Positions 1-6,677 of a stretch of 23,264 bases of DNA are shown here, one piece after another (the stretch's first letter is position 1; every line of letters begins with the position of its first letter). Under the pieces are notes generated by a model that made no database searches, was not told the origin of the DNA, and saw nothing but the letters and a program-made list of their open reading frames with translations. Location: the NCBI GenBank assembly GCA_964345235.1, contig CAYFQE010000017.1, forward strand, positions 1-23,264. Direction: 5' to 3'. Origin of the DNA: Scatomorpha sp964345235 (lineage in GTDB: Bacteria; Bacillota; Clostridia; Oscillospirales; Oscillospiraceae). A program made the position numbers and the translations under genes.

Positions 1-89
1 TTTCGGTGCTTATTTGCATAAGCTGTTTTCTACATTGTTTAATTTACAAAGTGCATTTTCTCGCGGCCCCTTTTTTGAGGCGCCCGATT

Positions 90-118
90 AGTTTAACAAA
101 AGGGCAATAGCTTGTCAA
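90..118 (-). promoter_or_regulatory. leftward sigma-A-type promoter exiting the window
   Basis: Read on the minus strand, TTGACA (113-118), a 17-bp spacer and TAAACT (90-95) form a good -35/-10 pair pointing off the left edge. Its gene is outside the window. An inverted repeat with arms ATTTTGAA and TTCAAAAT lies just upstream (124-143) and could be an operator. No open frame with a credible ribosome binding site is visible in 1-89, which would be leader RNA. Confidence 0.5.
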
Positions 119-171
119 GCATTATTTTGAAAATCTTCAAAATATTTTTTTATTCCCCTCTTGGGAAATTA

Positions 172-199
172 ATTGTATCATAATAAATAAAAATTGCAA
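172..199 (-). promoter_or_regulatory. second leftward promoter with repressor-promoter-like -35 region
   Basis: On the minus strand TTGCAA (194-199), a 16-bp spacer and TACAAT (172-177) make a plausible promoter. The sequence entering the -35 box (ACTTGCAA, preceded by a TTACAAA-type run) resembles the one at the repressor promoter (1093-1121). The same repressor may therefore act here on genes beyond the left edge. Confidence 0.4.
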
Positions 200-259
200 G
201 TATTTTTGTAAGAACTTTTCATTTTTTTCTTACATAGTTTTTACCGCTTTTACACAGCG

Positions 260-285
260 AAAACCGAGGCAAACGCCTCGGTTTT
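260..285. terminator. bidirectional terminator after the repressor gene
   Basis: Perfect 11-bp stem AAAACCGAGGC / GCCTCGGTTTT with a 4-nt loop, giving A/T runs on both sides. It lies 28 bp past the repressor stop codon (minus strand), so it ends that transcript before the next leftward promoters. Confidence 0.85.
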
Positions 286-312
286 CTTATCTTTTATATA
301 TATAGTATATCT

Positions 313-1065
313 CTACACATAAAGCGGCCGGGGGAGCTTCTTTTTGAGTATGACTTTTCCGAAGCAGACAAGATTTTCGGCATCATGGGGGCCAATCTCC
401 ACATTCATGCTCTCCCTCTCGGGGTTTGCCGAAAGCAGGTGAAGCGAGCCGTAGATATCAAGACAAAACTGCTTACACAAAACCTCGCCGTTATAATAGA
501 AAACGCCGACATCCGAAAATTCGTTCACTGTGGCATCACGCTGAACATAGACTCGCTCGCCGTCTTTTATATAGGGCTCCATCGAGTCGCCCTTTATATC
601 TATGCAGAAGTCAGCCTCATAGGGCACCGAGGAATCGGCCTCGATAAGCTCGTACTCGTTTCCCAAAACGGGGTTTGCAAAACCCGCGGCGGCCGGCTCG
701 AGATAGTGGCGGATAAAGCGCTGTTTTTCCTCGCGAATCTCGCCGAGGCGGATGAGCTCCGAGCGCATGATTGTATTTATAAGGTCTTTTCCGTGCCTGT
801 CGAGCTTGTTATAGTCCTCTAAAAGGCGGCGCTCTTCGATTGATAGAACATCGAAGCTCCTTTTGCCCAAGTAGTCTTCGAAGAGAAAGTTTGCATCGGT
901 ATCGAGCGCACGGAAGATGCGGCTTAAGACATCGGCCTTGGGCATGCTCACGGAATTTTCGTAATTTCCGACAGCCGCCCCCGTAACTCCCAAAAGTTTA
1001 CCCAGCTCCGCCTGTTTCATGCCGAGCTCTTCTCTTCTCGCTTTAAGCTTTTCGCCAAAGCTCAT
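313..1065 (-). CDS. phage-type S24/LexA-like transcriptional repressor (XRE HTH + autoprotease)
   Basis: 250-residue two-domain repressor. An XRE helix-turn-helix covers about residues 3-55 (MKQAELGKLLGVTGAAVGNY), followed by a linker and a C-terminal S24 peptidase domain (about 125-245). The self-cleavage site is AAAG (A127-G128), the catalytic serine is in GDSMEP (S161) and the lysine in VLCKQF (K198). Known members silence lytic genes and cleave themselves with activated RecA after DNA damage. I infer the same here. ATG at 1065 is preferred because GGGGAGGTG (1072-1080) sits 6 nt upstream; the GTG at 1074 lies inside that ribosome binding site. The gene has its own promoter overlapped by palindromes and a clean terminator. 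It lies downstream of the capsid/lysis operon in the same orientation, separated by a repeat element. The C-terminus is complete. Confidence 0.92.
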   Translation of the reverse strand: MSFGEKLKARREELGMKQAELGKLLGVTGAAVGNYENSVSMPKADVLSRIFRALDTDANFLFEDYLGKRSFDVLSIEERRLLEDYNKLDRHGKDLINTIMRSELIRLGEIREEKQRFIRHYLEPAAAGFANPVLGNEYELIEADSSVPYEADFCIDIKGDSMEPYIKDGERVYVQRDATVNEFSDVGVFYYNGEVLCKQFCLDIYGSLHLLSANPERESMNVEIGPHDAENLVCFGKVILKKKLPRPLYV

Positions 1066-1092
1066 AAGGCTCACCTCCCCTTATTTTCTCTC

Positions 1093-1121
1093 ATTATATC
1101 CAAAGAATATGAGACTTGCAA
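1093..1121 (-). promoter_or_regulatory. promoter of the repressor gene
   Basis: Minus strand: TTGCAA (1116-1121), 17-bp spacer, consensus TATAAT (1093-1098). Initiation near 1086 would leave a very short leader before the ribosome binding site at 1072-1080. Confidence 0.75.
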
Positions 1122-1147
1122 GTAAAATATTACAAAATTCTTGTAAT
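1114..1147. promoter_or_regulatory. candidate repressor operators
   Basis: Two palindromes cover and precede the -35 box of the repressor promoter: ACTTGCAAGT (1114-1123, perfect) and ATTACAA-5-TTGTAAT (1129-1147, perfect 7-bp arms). The second contains TTCTTGTAAT, which recurs at 6693 and in part at 6661 in front of the capsid operon. Autoregulation by the S24 repressor is the simplest reading. Confidence 0.55.
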
Positions 1148-1183
1148 AATTATCTTTTTCTAGGTCTGAGCGGTCAGCCTGTC

Positions 1184-1403
1184 CTTGCCCTCCCTGTGTA
1201 AGGGAGGGTGGCACGGCGCATGCTGTGACGGGAGGGTTGACAAACAAATCAAAACATATTGGGCGTTTTATCTCTTTGCAAAGCAGTAATTTAACAGACA
1301 TAAGCCGCTAAAACTTATAAAAATAATTACAGCGGCAGAGCAACCCCTCAGTCAAAAACCCTGTGGGTTTTCGACAGCTCCCCTTTCACAGTGGAGCCAA
1401 GGG
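1184..1403 (-). repeat. family I MITE-like repeat, full copy, reverse orientation
   Basis: 220-bp element with the same layout as 7809-8028, inverted. One end has the CCCTCCC / GGGAGGG hairpin (1187-1207 area) and a degenerate CACGGC-type hairpin. The other end has the AAAACCC-type hairpin and the GGCTCC/GGAGC-type hairpin with the TTGGCTCCAC terminus (1391-1400). No ORF inside. It separates the endolysin gene from the repressor promoter. Confidence 0.8.
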
Positions 1404-1447
1404 AAAAGGAAAGCTGAAACGGTAGTGTTTCGGCTTGTGCGACAAGT

Positions 1448-1477
1448 TCGGGGATGTAGATTTAACTACATCCCCGA
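1448..1477. other. strong hairpin downstream of the endolysin gene
   Basis: Perfect 12-bp stem TCGGGGATGTAG / CTACATCCCCGA with a 6-nt loop. The T-rich tail (GAGTTTTT) is on the plus-strand side, so it would work best as a terminator for rightward transcription. It may still end or stabilise the leftward operon, whose last stop codon is 15 nt away. Confidence 0.6.
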
Positions 1478-1491
1478 GGTTGAGTTTTTAA

Positions 1492-2379
1492 TTATTTTCG
1501 GCAGAGGGCGTAAAAGCTCTCTTTTCCCGCCAAGCCGTCTATTTTGAGCCTGTTCTCCCGCTGAAAGGCTACCAGCGCCGCTTGGGTGCGGCTTCCGAAA
1601 ATTCCGTCTATCTCGCCCGTGTCGTGAAAATGGCGAATGAGGAGCCCCTGAAGACAGAATACCAAGGGCGAAACATCGCCCTTTTTAAGCGGCGGCGTGA
1701 AAGCCGCTCGGGTTTTTACCCCGAATAGCCCATCGACAGCAAGCTTTGCGTTGCGGTGGAGATTGAGCTCTTTTTGTATTATCTTAACCGTTTCTTTCAG
1801 TGTTTTTTGGCCGAAGATACCGTCTAAAATAAGTTTTTCCGTGCCTTCCTGCCTGTTTATCCAAAGCTGAAACTCTTTAATCTTCCGTCTTCTGTCTTCG
1901 AGCGGGGTTTTTACTTTGGGCGCTTTAACTTTCGGTTTAAAGTTCGGGGTTTTTCCCAAAATAAACTCTGTCGGAAAGTTTTGCCCCGGGCAGACAGTTA
2001 AGTCCAGTTCTCGGTGCAGTTTAATAACAATACGGGGGTATCTCGCTTTAAGATAGGCGCAGAGCTCCCGCAAGCTCTCGGCCTGCTCTTTTCCCATTTT
2101 ATTGCGCTCGAAGTTGCCCTCGGCGCAAACACCTATCGAAAAACCGTTGTAGCCTCTTGTGTGCGAGCCGATGCTGTTTTCAGCCCTACCCCTGTAAACG
2201 CTTCCGTCACGGCGCACATAGAAGTGATAGCCTATGCCCGACCAGCCCAATCCCCTGTGATAGTTGTGTAAGGCCTTCACCGAGCCCTCTCCCGCCGAGT
2301 GGTGCAGAACAAGCATAGAGGTCTCGCGCCTTGTCGGAAGCTTCGAGCCAAACTCGAGCATTTCTTCTATTATCTCCAT
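1492..2379 (-). CDS. N-acetylmuramoyl-L-alanine amidase endolysin with peptidoglycan-binding repeats
   Basis: 295 residues. Residues about 18-140 are a PGRP/Amidase_2 domain. The zinc ligands fit H26 (VLHHS), H122 (LHRELD) and C130 (CPGQNFP). The family hydrolyses the bond between muramic acid and L-alanine in peptidoglycan. A basic linker (145-165) leads to three PG_binding_1-like repeats marked by DGIFG (187-191), DGLFG (216-220) and DGIFG (258-262), ending at the C-terminus. There is no signal peptide, as expected for a holin-dependent phage endolysin. The ATG at 2379 overlaps the 2370-2759 gene by 10 nt and has GGGGAGAAGAGG upstream, so translation is coupled to the capsid genes. Holin and XhlA-like genes in the same operon complete a lysis set. 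A host sporulation or cell-wall role after domestication is possible. Confidence 0.9.
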   Translation of the reverse strand: MEIIEEMLEFGSKLPTRRETSMLVLHHSAGEGSVKALHNYHRGLGWSGIGYHFYVRRDGSVYRGRAENSIGSHTRGYNGFSIGVCAEGNFERNKMGKEQAESLRELCAYLKARYPRIVIKLHRELDLTVCPGQNFPTEFILGKTPNFKPKVKAPKVKTPLEDRRRKIKEFQLWINRQEGTEKLILDGIFGQKTLKETVKIIQKELNLHRNAKLAVDGLFGVKTRAAFTPPLKKGDVSPLVFCLQGLLIRHFHDTGEIDGIFGSRTQAALVAFQRENRLKIDGLAGKESFYALCRK

Positions 2380-2759
2380 TCCTCTTCTCCCCGATAGAGA
2401 TTTTTTATGTCCTCGCTCTGCGACTTCGCTCGTTTTGAAAGCCCATATATAAGCTCCGTGTAGCGCTCGTGGTAGAATGCCGACATGGCGCTCTGCTCAT
2501 CTATTAAGAGATGCGCCGCGATGCCGTAGGGCAGAGCTCCGAGGGCAAAGCTTGAGCTTAAACCCTCTAAGTCGGACTCCATGCTTTCTATTGGCGCATA
2601 AGAAGCTCTGTCGCCAAGGAGCGAGAGTATCTCGGTTCTAAGCATGTTAATAAGCTTTAACGCTCTCGGCAGAAACCCGGGCTCTGGCGCTATGATGCCG
2701 CCCTCGCCCTCGTCCATAAGGGCGAGGGTGGCATCAAATACTTCTCCGGCTTTTACCAT
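2370..2759 (-). CDS. small phage protein in the head-tail connector position
   Basis: 129 residues, mostly helical and acidic, no membrane segment, no motif I can name. It begins in a TGATG overlap with the capsid stop codon (1 nt shared) and ends inside the start of the endolysin gene. In tailed phages the gene directly after the major capsid usually encodes a head-completion or connector protein, and size and helicity fit that, but this rests on position only. The usual tail genes that should follow are absent: the next frame is the endolysin. Confidence 0.7.
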   Translation of the reverse strand: MVKAGEVFDATLALMDEGEGGIIAPEPGFLPRALKLINMLRTEILSLLGDRASYAPIESMESDLEGLSSSFALGALPYGIAAHLLIDEQSAMSAFYHERYTELIYGLSKRAKSQSEDIKNLYRGEEEWR

Positions 2760-3592
2760 CAGGCGGCAGGACCGGAGAAGGCGGCGTAAACGCCCTTTTC
2801 CTTTGCCTTTAGGACGAAACAGTCGTGCATTATGCGCCCCTGTATTACATGGCCGTCAACATCGGGGTGGTCTTTGAGTATTCTGTAAGTTTCGAGCTTT
2901 TTGGGCGCAACGGCGGCTCCCTTGGCGGCTATGATGAATAGGCAGCCTTCGGGCATGTAGCTGTCGGGCACAATGCGAATCTGCACGCCGTCTATAAGGC
3001 CACAGACACCGTGAACAAGCGCCTGTTCACCCGTTTTCTCGAGCGCAATGGCCTGATCGGCAAGCTTGAGCTTTATCGCCTCGGTGCTTCCGATAAATAG
3101 TACTCTGTCGCCAAGTGGCACATTCTCGTTTGAGAGCTTGGCGTTGGCCTTCATTATCTTCTCTATCGCATCGGACTTCGAGAGGCTTTGCGAATACTCC
3201 TTCTGTCCTGCGTTTGCCGAGAGCTTAAGAAGCCTGTATTTATCGAGCTCGGGGATTATAACCGCCTTGATGTTCTGCTTTAAAACTCTGGCGGCCGCCT
3301 TGAGCATGAGCTGACTGGTGTTGTTGCCCTTGTCGATGGCTCCGTTAAAGCTCTTATCCTGCGAAACGGTCATCTCCTGCACTGTGTCGCCGAGTTCCTC
3401 GAGCACACCGAAGCGGTTTTGCGTGGCAGACCTCTGATAGTCATTAAGCTGCAGATTGTCGAGAGTGTAGACCTTAACTGTGGCAACGCCCGTCCAGTCG
3501 TACTTTTGAGAGAAAAGCCCCTCGGTGCAAGATGAGAGCGTGAAGCTCTCCGAAAGTTTTTCCGATGCTTTTTCAGCTAAATTAATTGACAT
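2759..3592 (-). CDS. phage major capsid protein
   Basis: 277 residues. The N-terminal part (MSINLAEKASEKLSESF, then YDWTGVATVKVYTL and LNDYQR at about 32-56, then TVQEMTVSQDKSF and IDKGN at about 70-90) matches a capsid family common in Clostridia phages, expected to adopt the HK97 fold. The middle has a long helix ending IPELDKYRL, and the C-terminal third holds short strands ending in FVLKAKEKGVYAAF. It forms the icosahedral shell on the upstream scaffold protein. ATG at 3592 has AAGGAGG 4-5 nt upstream. The gene follows the scaffold gene by 17 nt and overlaps the next gene by 1 nt. Full length, no disruption. Confidence 0.88.
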   Translation of the reverse strand: MSINLAEKASEKLSESFTLSSCTEGLFSQKYDWTGVATVKVYTLDNLQLNDYQRSATQNRFGVLEELGDTVQEMTVSQDKSFNGAIDKGNNTSQLMLKAAARVLKQNIKAVIIPELDKYRLLKLSANAGQKEYSQSLSKSDAIEKIMKANAKLSNENVPLGDRVLFIGSTEAIKLKLADQAIALEKTGEQALVHGVCGLIDGVQIRIVPDSYMPEGCLFIIAAKGAAVAPKKLETYRILKDHPDVDGHVIQGRIMHDCFVLKAKEKGVYAAFSGPAA

Positions 3593-3609
3593 ATTTCCTC
3601 CTTAAATTT

Positions 3610-4062
3610 TCAGTCTTCCAAAAAGCCGAGTTCAAAATCGTCTAAAGCTTCATTTGCGCTCTCGCCCTTTAAGCTTCCGCTCGAGCGCTCCTTGTTCTGC
3701 CTGAGGCGGCTCTCGGTTTTATAAAGTTCTTTGTAACGCTCCGCCTCGGCCTCTGCGGCTTTTAGCTTTGATTTCAGCTCCTCGTGCTCGTAGGCGGCGC
3801 TCGGACTCATGCCGGCGTTTAGGTTTTCGAAAAAGCCTTCGGTAAAAGGCTCCTCGCCGTTCTTTAGCCTTTCGGCTATATCGGGGTGCTTCTCCAAAAG
3901 CTCGGCGGCAACGCTCTCGAGCTCGTTTTCCTCGTTTTCGCTCTCTTCTGCAGTTTCGTTCCCTTCGAGAGCTTTTTCCTCAGCTTCCCGCCCGCTTTCC
4001 GCATCAAAAGCGGACAGGTCTTCCTCTGCTTCGATTTGAACTTCTTTTGTTTCTTCTTCCAT
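3610..4062 (-). CDS. phage scaffolding protein
   Basis: 150 residues, extremely acidic in the first 50 (Glu/Asp-rich), then a helix with coiled-coil character (ELKSKLKAAEAEAERYKELY, about 95-114). The tail is basic then acidic and ends DDFELGFLED, a terminus often seen on scaffold proteins upstream of this capsid family. It would template capsid assembly and leave before packaging. The position between portal and capsid is the canonical one. ATG at 4062 has AGGAGAAAGC in front. Sequence conservation in such proteins is low, so the call rests on composition, coiled coil and position. Confidence 0.75.
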   Translation of the reverse strand: MEEETKEVQIEAEEDLSAFDAESGREAEEKALEGNETAEESENEENELESVAAELLEKHPDIAERLKNGEEPFTEGFFENLNAGMSPSAAYEHEELKSKLKAAEAEAERYKELYKTESRLRQNKERSSGSLKGESANEALDDFELGFLED

Positions 4063-4079
4063 GCTTTCTCCTTTCGTTT

Positions 4080-5528
4080 TTAAAGCCGAAATCTCATTTC
4101 TCTTTCGGCTATATCTTCCAAGAGCCCCTGCCTGTCGGATATGAGCTCATCGGGTATGCGCTTTAAATAGTCTTCGATGCCGATTTTGTTTTGCGAGAGC
4201 AGGGCGTTAAGGGTTGAAACAGAGCCCAGTTCGCTCCAATAGGCCGAAGCGCCGACATCCAAGCTGAGCTCTATCCCCAGCTCTCTTATCTCGGCAAAGT
4301 CAAATAGCTCGCCGTCTATAAGCTGCTCTCCCATATATCCCGCAATAAAATCGAGATAGCCCAGCCCCAAATCTTCCACCGCATCATAGAGGTTTTGTTT
4401 TGTAAATTCGTTCGAGGTTGCGGCGGCCTTTTGCAGAGCCAAAATCGCCGAGGTGTTATAGGGTGCGCCCTCACCCAAAGCCGTGCCCGTTGCGCCTGCC
4501 GCCGCTTGACTTAGCTCCATCGAGAGCCTTATAAACTCCGAAACCTGCGGCGAAATTTCGGCGGGAGAGAGCACCTTGGCAACGCTTTCTACCCCGCCGC
4601 CGAAAACTCCGATTGCCTTGCCCACGCCGTTGTCCCAGTTCTCTATCCTCGTTTTGTCGTAGACTATTTTGGGGAAAGCCATTGAGGTGAGCGAAATGAG
4701 GCTCATAGCAAAAAGCTTGTTTACGAAAATCTGATTTGGAATGAGCGAACTCACAAGAGCCTCGCCGTGGCAGGAGCTTCGTATGTAGTCCCACGACATA
4801 TATGAAACGGGATAGCGCCTAAGTCCCAGAGCCCACGGGCGGCGGACAAAGCAGTTCTTTGTACACTCGGCGGCATAGACCTCGCCCTCTTTTTTAAAGA
4901 GTTTAAGAAGAACTCTTGTTTTAGGCGCGGGCAAATTTTTAAACTCGGGCTCGGGGACTATATCCTCGATGTTTTCCTCCCCGTTAAGCCTTGCCCGCTC
5001 TTTCAGTTTTGCGGTTTCCTCGAGCCGCTCGATGATGATAAAGGGCTGTGACTGCACATCATGGCTTGCGGAATTTCCGAAATAAATCTGCGTGTTGGGA
5101 ATGAGCTCTGTTCTTATAAGGCCGCCCTCGGGGCTGTCTTCCCAAAAGCTGTAGCTTGCCGCATCGCCGTCGACGGCGGCGTTTAGAAAAAACTCTCTGG
5201 CTAGCCTCGAGAGCCGCTGTGACTTCGTTATCTTTTTAAGCTCGGAGTTCACCGCCTTTTCGATTAGATTGCGCCTCGGGTTATCGGCATTTAAAACGCT
5301 CGCCCTAAACTCGAGCTTGTTGGAGGTGTTCGAGGCTATGACGAAGAGCGTCACCCTCTTTATGAAGTTTATTACGGGTGTGGGAAGTCCGTTTGCCTTT
5401 ACCCCCTCCCACTGCCTGCCTATAAAGAAGTTTTCGTTCCGCTTCACCCGCTCGAAGAGATTTAAACTCTCTTTATAAGCTCTAAGGCGCTCGTATTCTT
5501 TAAAAATCTCGCAACTTTCCGTCTTCAG
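4080..5528 (-). CDS. phage portal protein (probable CTG start)
   Basis: Portal proteins form the dodecameric DNA gate at one capsid vertex. The region after FFIGRQWEGV and GLPTPVINFIKRV is typical of SPP1-gp6-like/Clostridia portals, and the body is full length to RFRL. From GTG at 5447 the protein is 455 residues, but that codon has no ribosome binding site and the frame continues upstream through a sequence typical of the portal N-terminus (EIFKEYERLRAYKESLNLF, then ERVKRNE). The open frame begins after a TAG at 5547-5549 and contains no ATG, GTG or TTG before 5447. It does contain CTG at 5526-5528 with AAAGGAGG (5538-5545) 9 nt upstream, giving 482 residues and a 29-nt overlap with the preceding gene. 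I therefore favour CTG, with ATT at 5505-5507 as another option. Confidence 0.88.
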   Translation of the reverse strand: MKTESCEIFKEYERLRAYKESLNLFERVKRNENFFIGRQWEGVKANGLPTPVINFIKRVTLFVIASNTSNKLEFRASVLNADNPRRNLIEKAVNSELKKITKSQRLSRLAREFFLNAAVDGDAASYSFWEDSPEGGLIRTELIPNTQIYFGNSASHDVQSQPFIIIERLEETAKLKERARLNGEENIEDIVPEPEFKNLPAPKTRVLLKLFKKEGEVYAAECTKNCFVRRPWALGLRRYPVSYMSWDYIRSSCHGEALVSSLIPNQIFVNKLFAMSLISLTSMAFPKIVYDKTRIENWDNGVGKAIGVFGGGVESVAKVLSPAEISPQVSEFIRLSMELSQAAAGATGTALGEGAPYNTSAILALQKAAATSNEFTKQNLYDAVEDLGLGYLDFIAGYMGEQLIDGELFDFAEIRELGIELSLDVGASAYWSELGSVSTLNALLSQNKIGIEDYLKRIPDELISDRQGLLEDIAEREMRFRL

Positions 5529-5757
5529 TCTTTTTGCCCTCCTTTTCTATCGGCCAATAGCCCAGAATGTTCTCAACTCCCTCGCGATAGAGCCGCTCTT
5601 CTTTCTCAGACTCCCGCTCTTCTCGGCTCTTCTTTTTCTTGGGTCTTGCCGCTCTGTTCGGCTTTTGCACAGCTTTTATTGATATAAAAATTGAAACAAT
5701 CGAGAGCGAGAGCGAAAAGAGAGCCGTGAGCGCACTTATAAATAAAACAGGCTCCAT
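5500..5757 (-). CDS. small phage membrane protein, single N-terminal TM
   Basis: 85 residues: one transmembrane helix at about 4-28 (VLFISALTALFSLSLSIVSI), then a highly charged tail with RPKKKKSREERESEKEE and REGVENILGY. Small proteins with this architecture are common in the packaging/head region of Clostridia phages. Their function is unknown. ATG at 5757 lies 1 nt past the stop of the XhlA-like gene. A longer frame starting at 5868 would lie inside that gene and is not needed. Confidence 0.7.
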   Translation of the reverse strand: MEPVLFISALTALFSLSLSIVSIFISIKAVQKPNRAARPKKKKSREERESEKEERLYREGVENILGYWPIEKEGKKTEDGKLRDF

Positions 5758-5758
5758 A

Positions 5759-6028
5759 TCAGAGCCCCAAGCCGCCCAAGCCCATAATATAGGCAGAGCT
5801 TCCCGCAAGCGCCGCCCATATAAGCTTTTCGAAAAGGCTCTCCCAGCGCTTCGACGGAATGAGCGCAATGCGCTTGAGCTCTAGCTTTATCTCGTTGAGG
5901 CTCTCTTTCATGTTGTCTTGCTCGTTGGCCATAGCCGCCAAGCTCGCCCTGAGCTCCTCTTGGCAGAGCACCCTGTCTTCGAGCCTGTCGATACGGCTTT
6001 TTACCTCTTTTAAATAATCCTCTTTCAT
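5759..6028 (-). CDS. XhlA-like lysis-accessory protein
   Basis: 89 residues: amphipathic coiled-coil N-terminal part (KEVKSRIDRLEDRV and a Glu/Lys helix to about 58), then one C-terminal transmembrane helix (about 65-85, LIWAALAGSSAYIMGLGGLG). This matches the XhlA/hemolysin-associated family, which acts with a holin in phage-induced lysis (PBSX XhlA/XhlB). ATG at 6028 shares ATGA with the holin stop and has GGAG 7 nt upstream. An earlier in-frame ATG at 6088 would overlap the holin gene heavily and is less likely. Confidence 0.75.
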   Translation of the reverse strand: MKEDYLKEVKSRIDRLEDRVLCQEELRASLAAMANEQDNMKESLNEIKLELKRIALIPSKRWESLFEKLIWAALAGSSAYIMGLGGLGL

Positions 6029-6258
6029 TCGCTCGCTCCGTTCTCTTTCTCCGCACGCTCTTTCGATACTAAAAGCCATATATTCCATATGGCCGAAATT
6101 CCGGCGGCAAGAGCCGCAGGCAGAAGAGCGTATAAAAACTCGAAGTTCAGGCTCATCAGGTTTGGCGCTTCCTCTAAAACCACAATAAGCTTTGGGATAA
6201 GCACCCCCAAAAAGGCCTGTACAAAGGTTTTAATTGCTCTTATCAGACAGTCTTTCAT
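6025..6258 (-). CDS. phage holin (r1t-like)
   Basis: 77 residues with two predicted transmembrane segments (about 10-28 and 42-64) and a charged C-terminus, as in r1t-type holins, which typically begin with a KDxxxRAxKTFxQ-like helix. Here the start reads MKDCLIRAIKTFVQAFLG. It would form membrane lesions that release the endolysin. ATG at 6258 has AAGGAGG about 7 nt upstream; an upstream ATG at 6294 lies inside the preceding gene. The gene overlaps both neighbours. Unusually, the holin sits upstream of the portal and far from the endolysin. Confidence 0.82.
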   Translation of the reverse strand: MKDCLIRAIKTFVQAFLGVLIPKLIVVLEEAPNLMSLNFEFLYALLPAALAAGISAIWNIWLLVSKERAEKENGASE

Positions 6259-6376
6259 TCTTTTTCCTCCTTTTTCTTTTTCGTTTCGGCGCAAAACAGT
6301 TTGTGCACTCTCTTTTAGGGCAGGAAAGGCAGGCTTTTATCATCTCAGGGCTGTCGCCCTTTGCTTTTCTACCCAT
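6230..6376 (-). CDS. small Cys-rich basic phage protein
   Basis: 48 residues. Four cysteines in CLSC (16-19) and CTNC (24-27) form a compact probable zinc knuckle, followed by a Lys/Arg-rich tail (KRKRKRRKK). The ATG at 6376 has GGAGG about 9 nt upstream, overlaps the end of the preceding gene by 8 nt, and the frame ends 29 nt inside the holin gene. That tight nesting and the good ribosome binding site support a real gene. Nucleic-acid binding is likely from composition; the specific role is unknown. Confidence 0.65.
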   Translation of the reverse strand: MGRKAKGDSPEMIKACLSCPKRECTNCFAPKRKRKRRKKNERLSDKSN

Positions 6377-6617
6377 TTTTTCCGAGCCTCCGCGCTCTTA
6401 TTCTCATAATGTCGATATATATTTTTCTTTGGAGCGCCCTTCTCTTATCGCTGTCGCAACTTGTGCTTTTTATATATCTCCCGCATCCCTCTCCGGCGGG
6501 ACAGCCGCGGTGAATACCCTTTATAAGATAGAACTCACACAAATCCACGGGGCCGCTTAAGTCGAAGCCCTCGTAAAAATATTTGCAACCGCGACAGCTA
6601 ACATCTACTAAACTCAT
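6369..6617 (-). CDS. small zinc-binding phage protein
   Basis: 82 residues with cysteines C8, C11 (CRGC), C26, C38 and C44, including the RGCPAGEGC motif. The pattern C-x2-C ... RGCPxGxGC is recurrent in small uncharacterised proteins of Clostridia phages. It is probably a zinc ribbon; function unknown. It is the first gene of the capsid/lysis operon: ATG at 6617 follows GGAGGG by 5 nt and lies about 25 nt from the predicted transcription start. The upstream ATG at 6677 would lie within the promoter and is rejected. Confidence 0.75.
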   Translation of the reverse strand: MSLVDVSCRGCKYFYEGFDLSGPVDLCEFYLIKGIHRGCPAGEGCGRYIKSTSCDSDKRRALQRKIYIDIMRIRARRLGKNG

Positions 6618-6648
6618 TTTTCCCTCCAAGTATCTTTGAACTAAAGCA

Positions 6649-6677
6649 AATATATAAAAGATTCTTGTATATGTCAA
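6649..6677 (-). promoter_or_regulatory. strong promoter of the capsid/lysis operon
   Basis: Minus strand: consensus TTGACA (6672-6677), 17-bp spacer, TATATT (6649-6654). The spacer contains ATACAAGAAT, and a second copy (AATTACAAGAA) lies upstream at 6693-6703. These match the palindrome at the repressor promoter. A bound repressor here would block RNA polymerase. Confidence 0.75.

Noticed and set aside
313..1150. Classical Firmicute SOS box (GAAC-N4-GTTC) at the repressor
   Set aside because: No such sequence at either phage promoter; the palindromes there are of a different type.
1448..1477. Dedicated terminator of the capsid/lysis operon
   Set aside because: The T-run is on the wrong side for leftward transcription; kept only as a hairpin.
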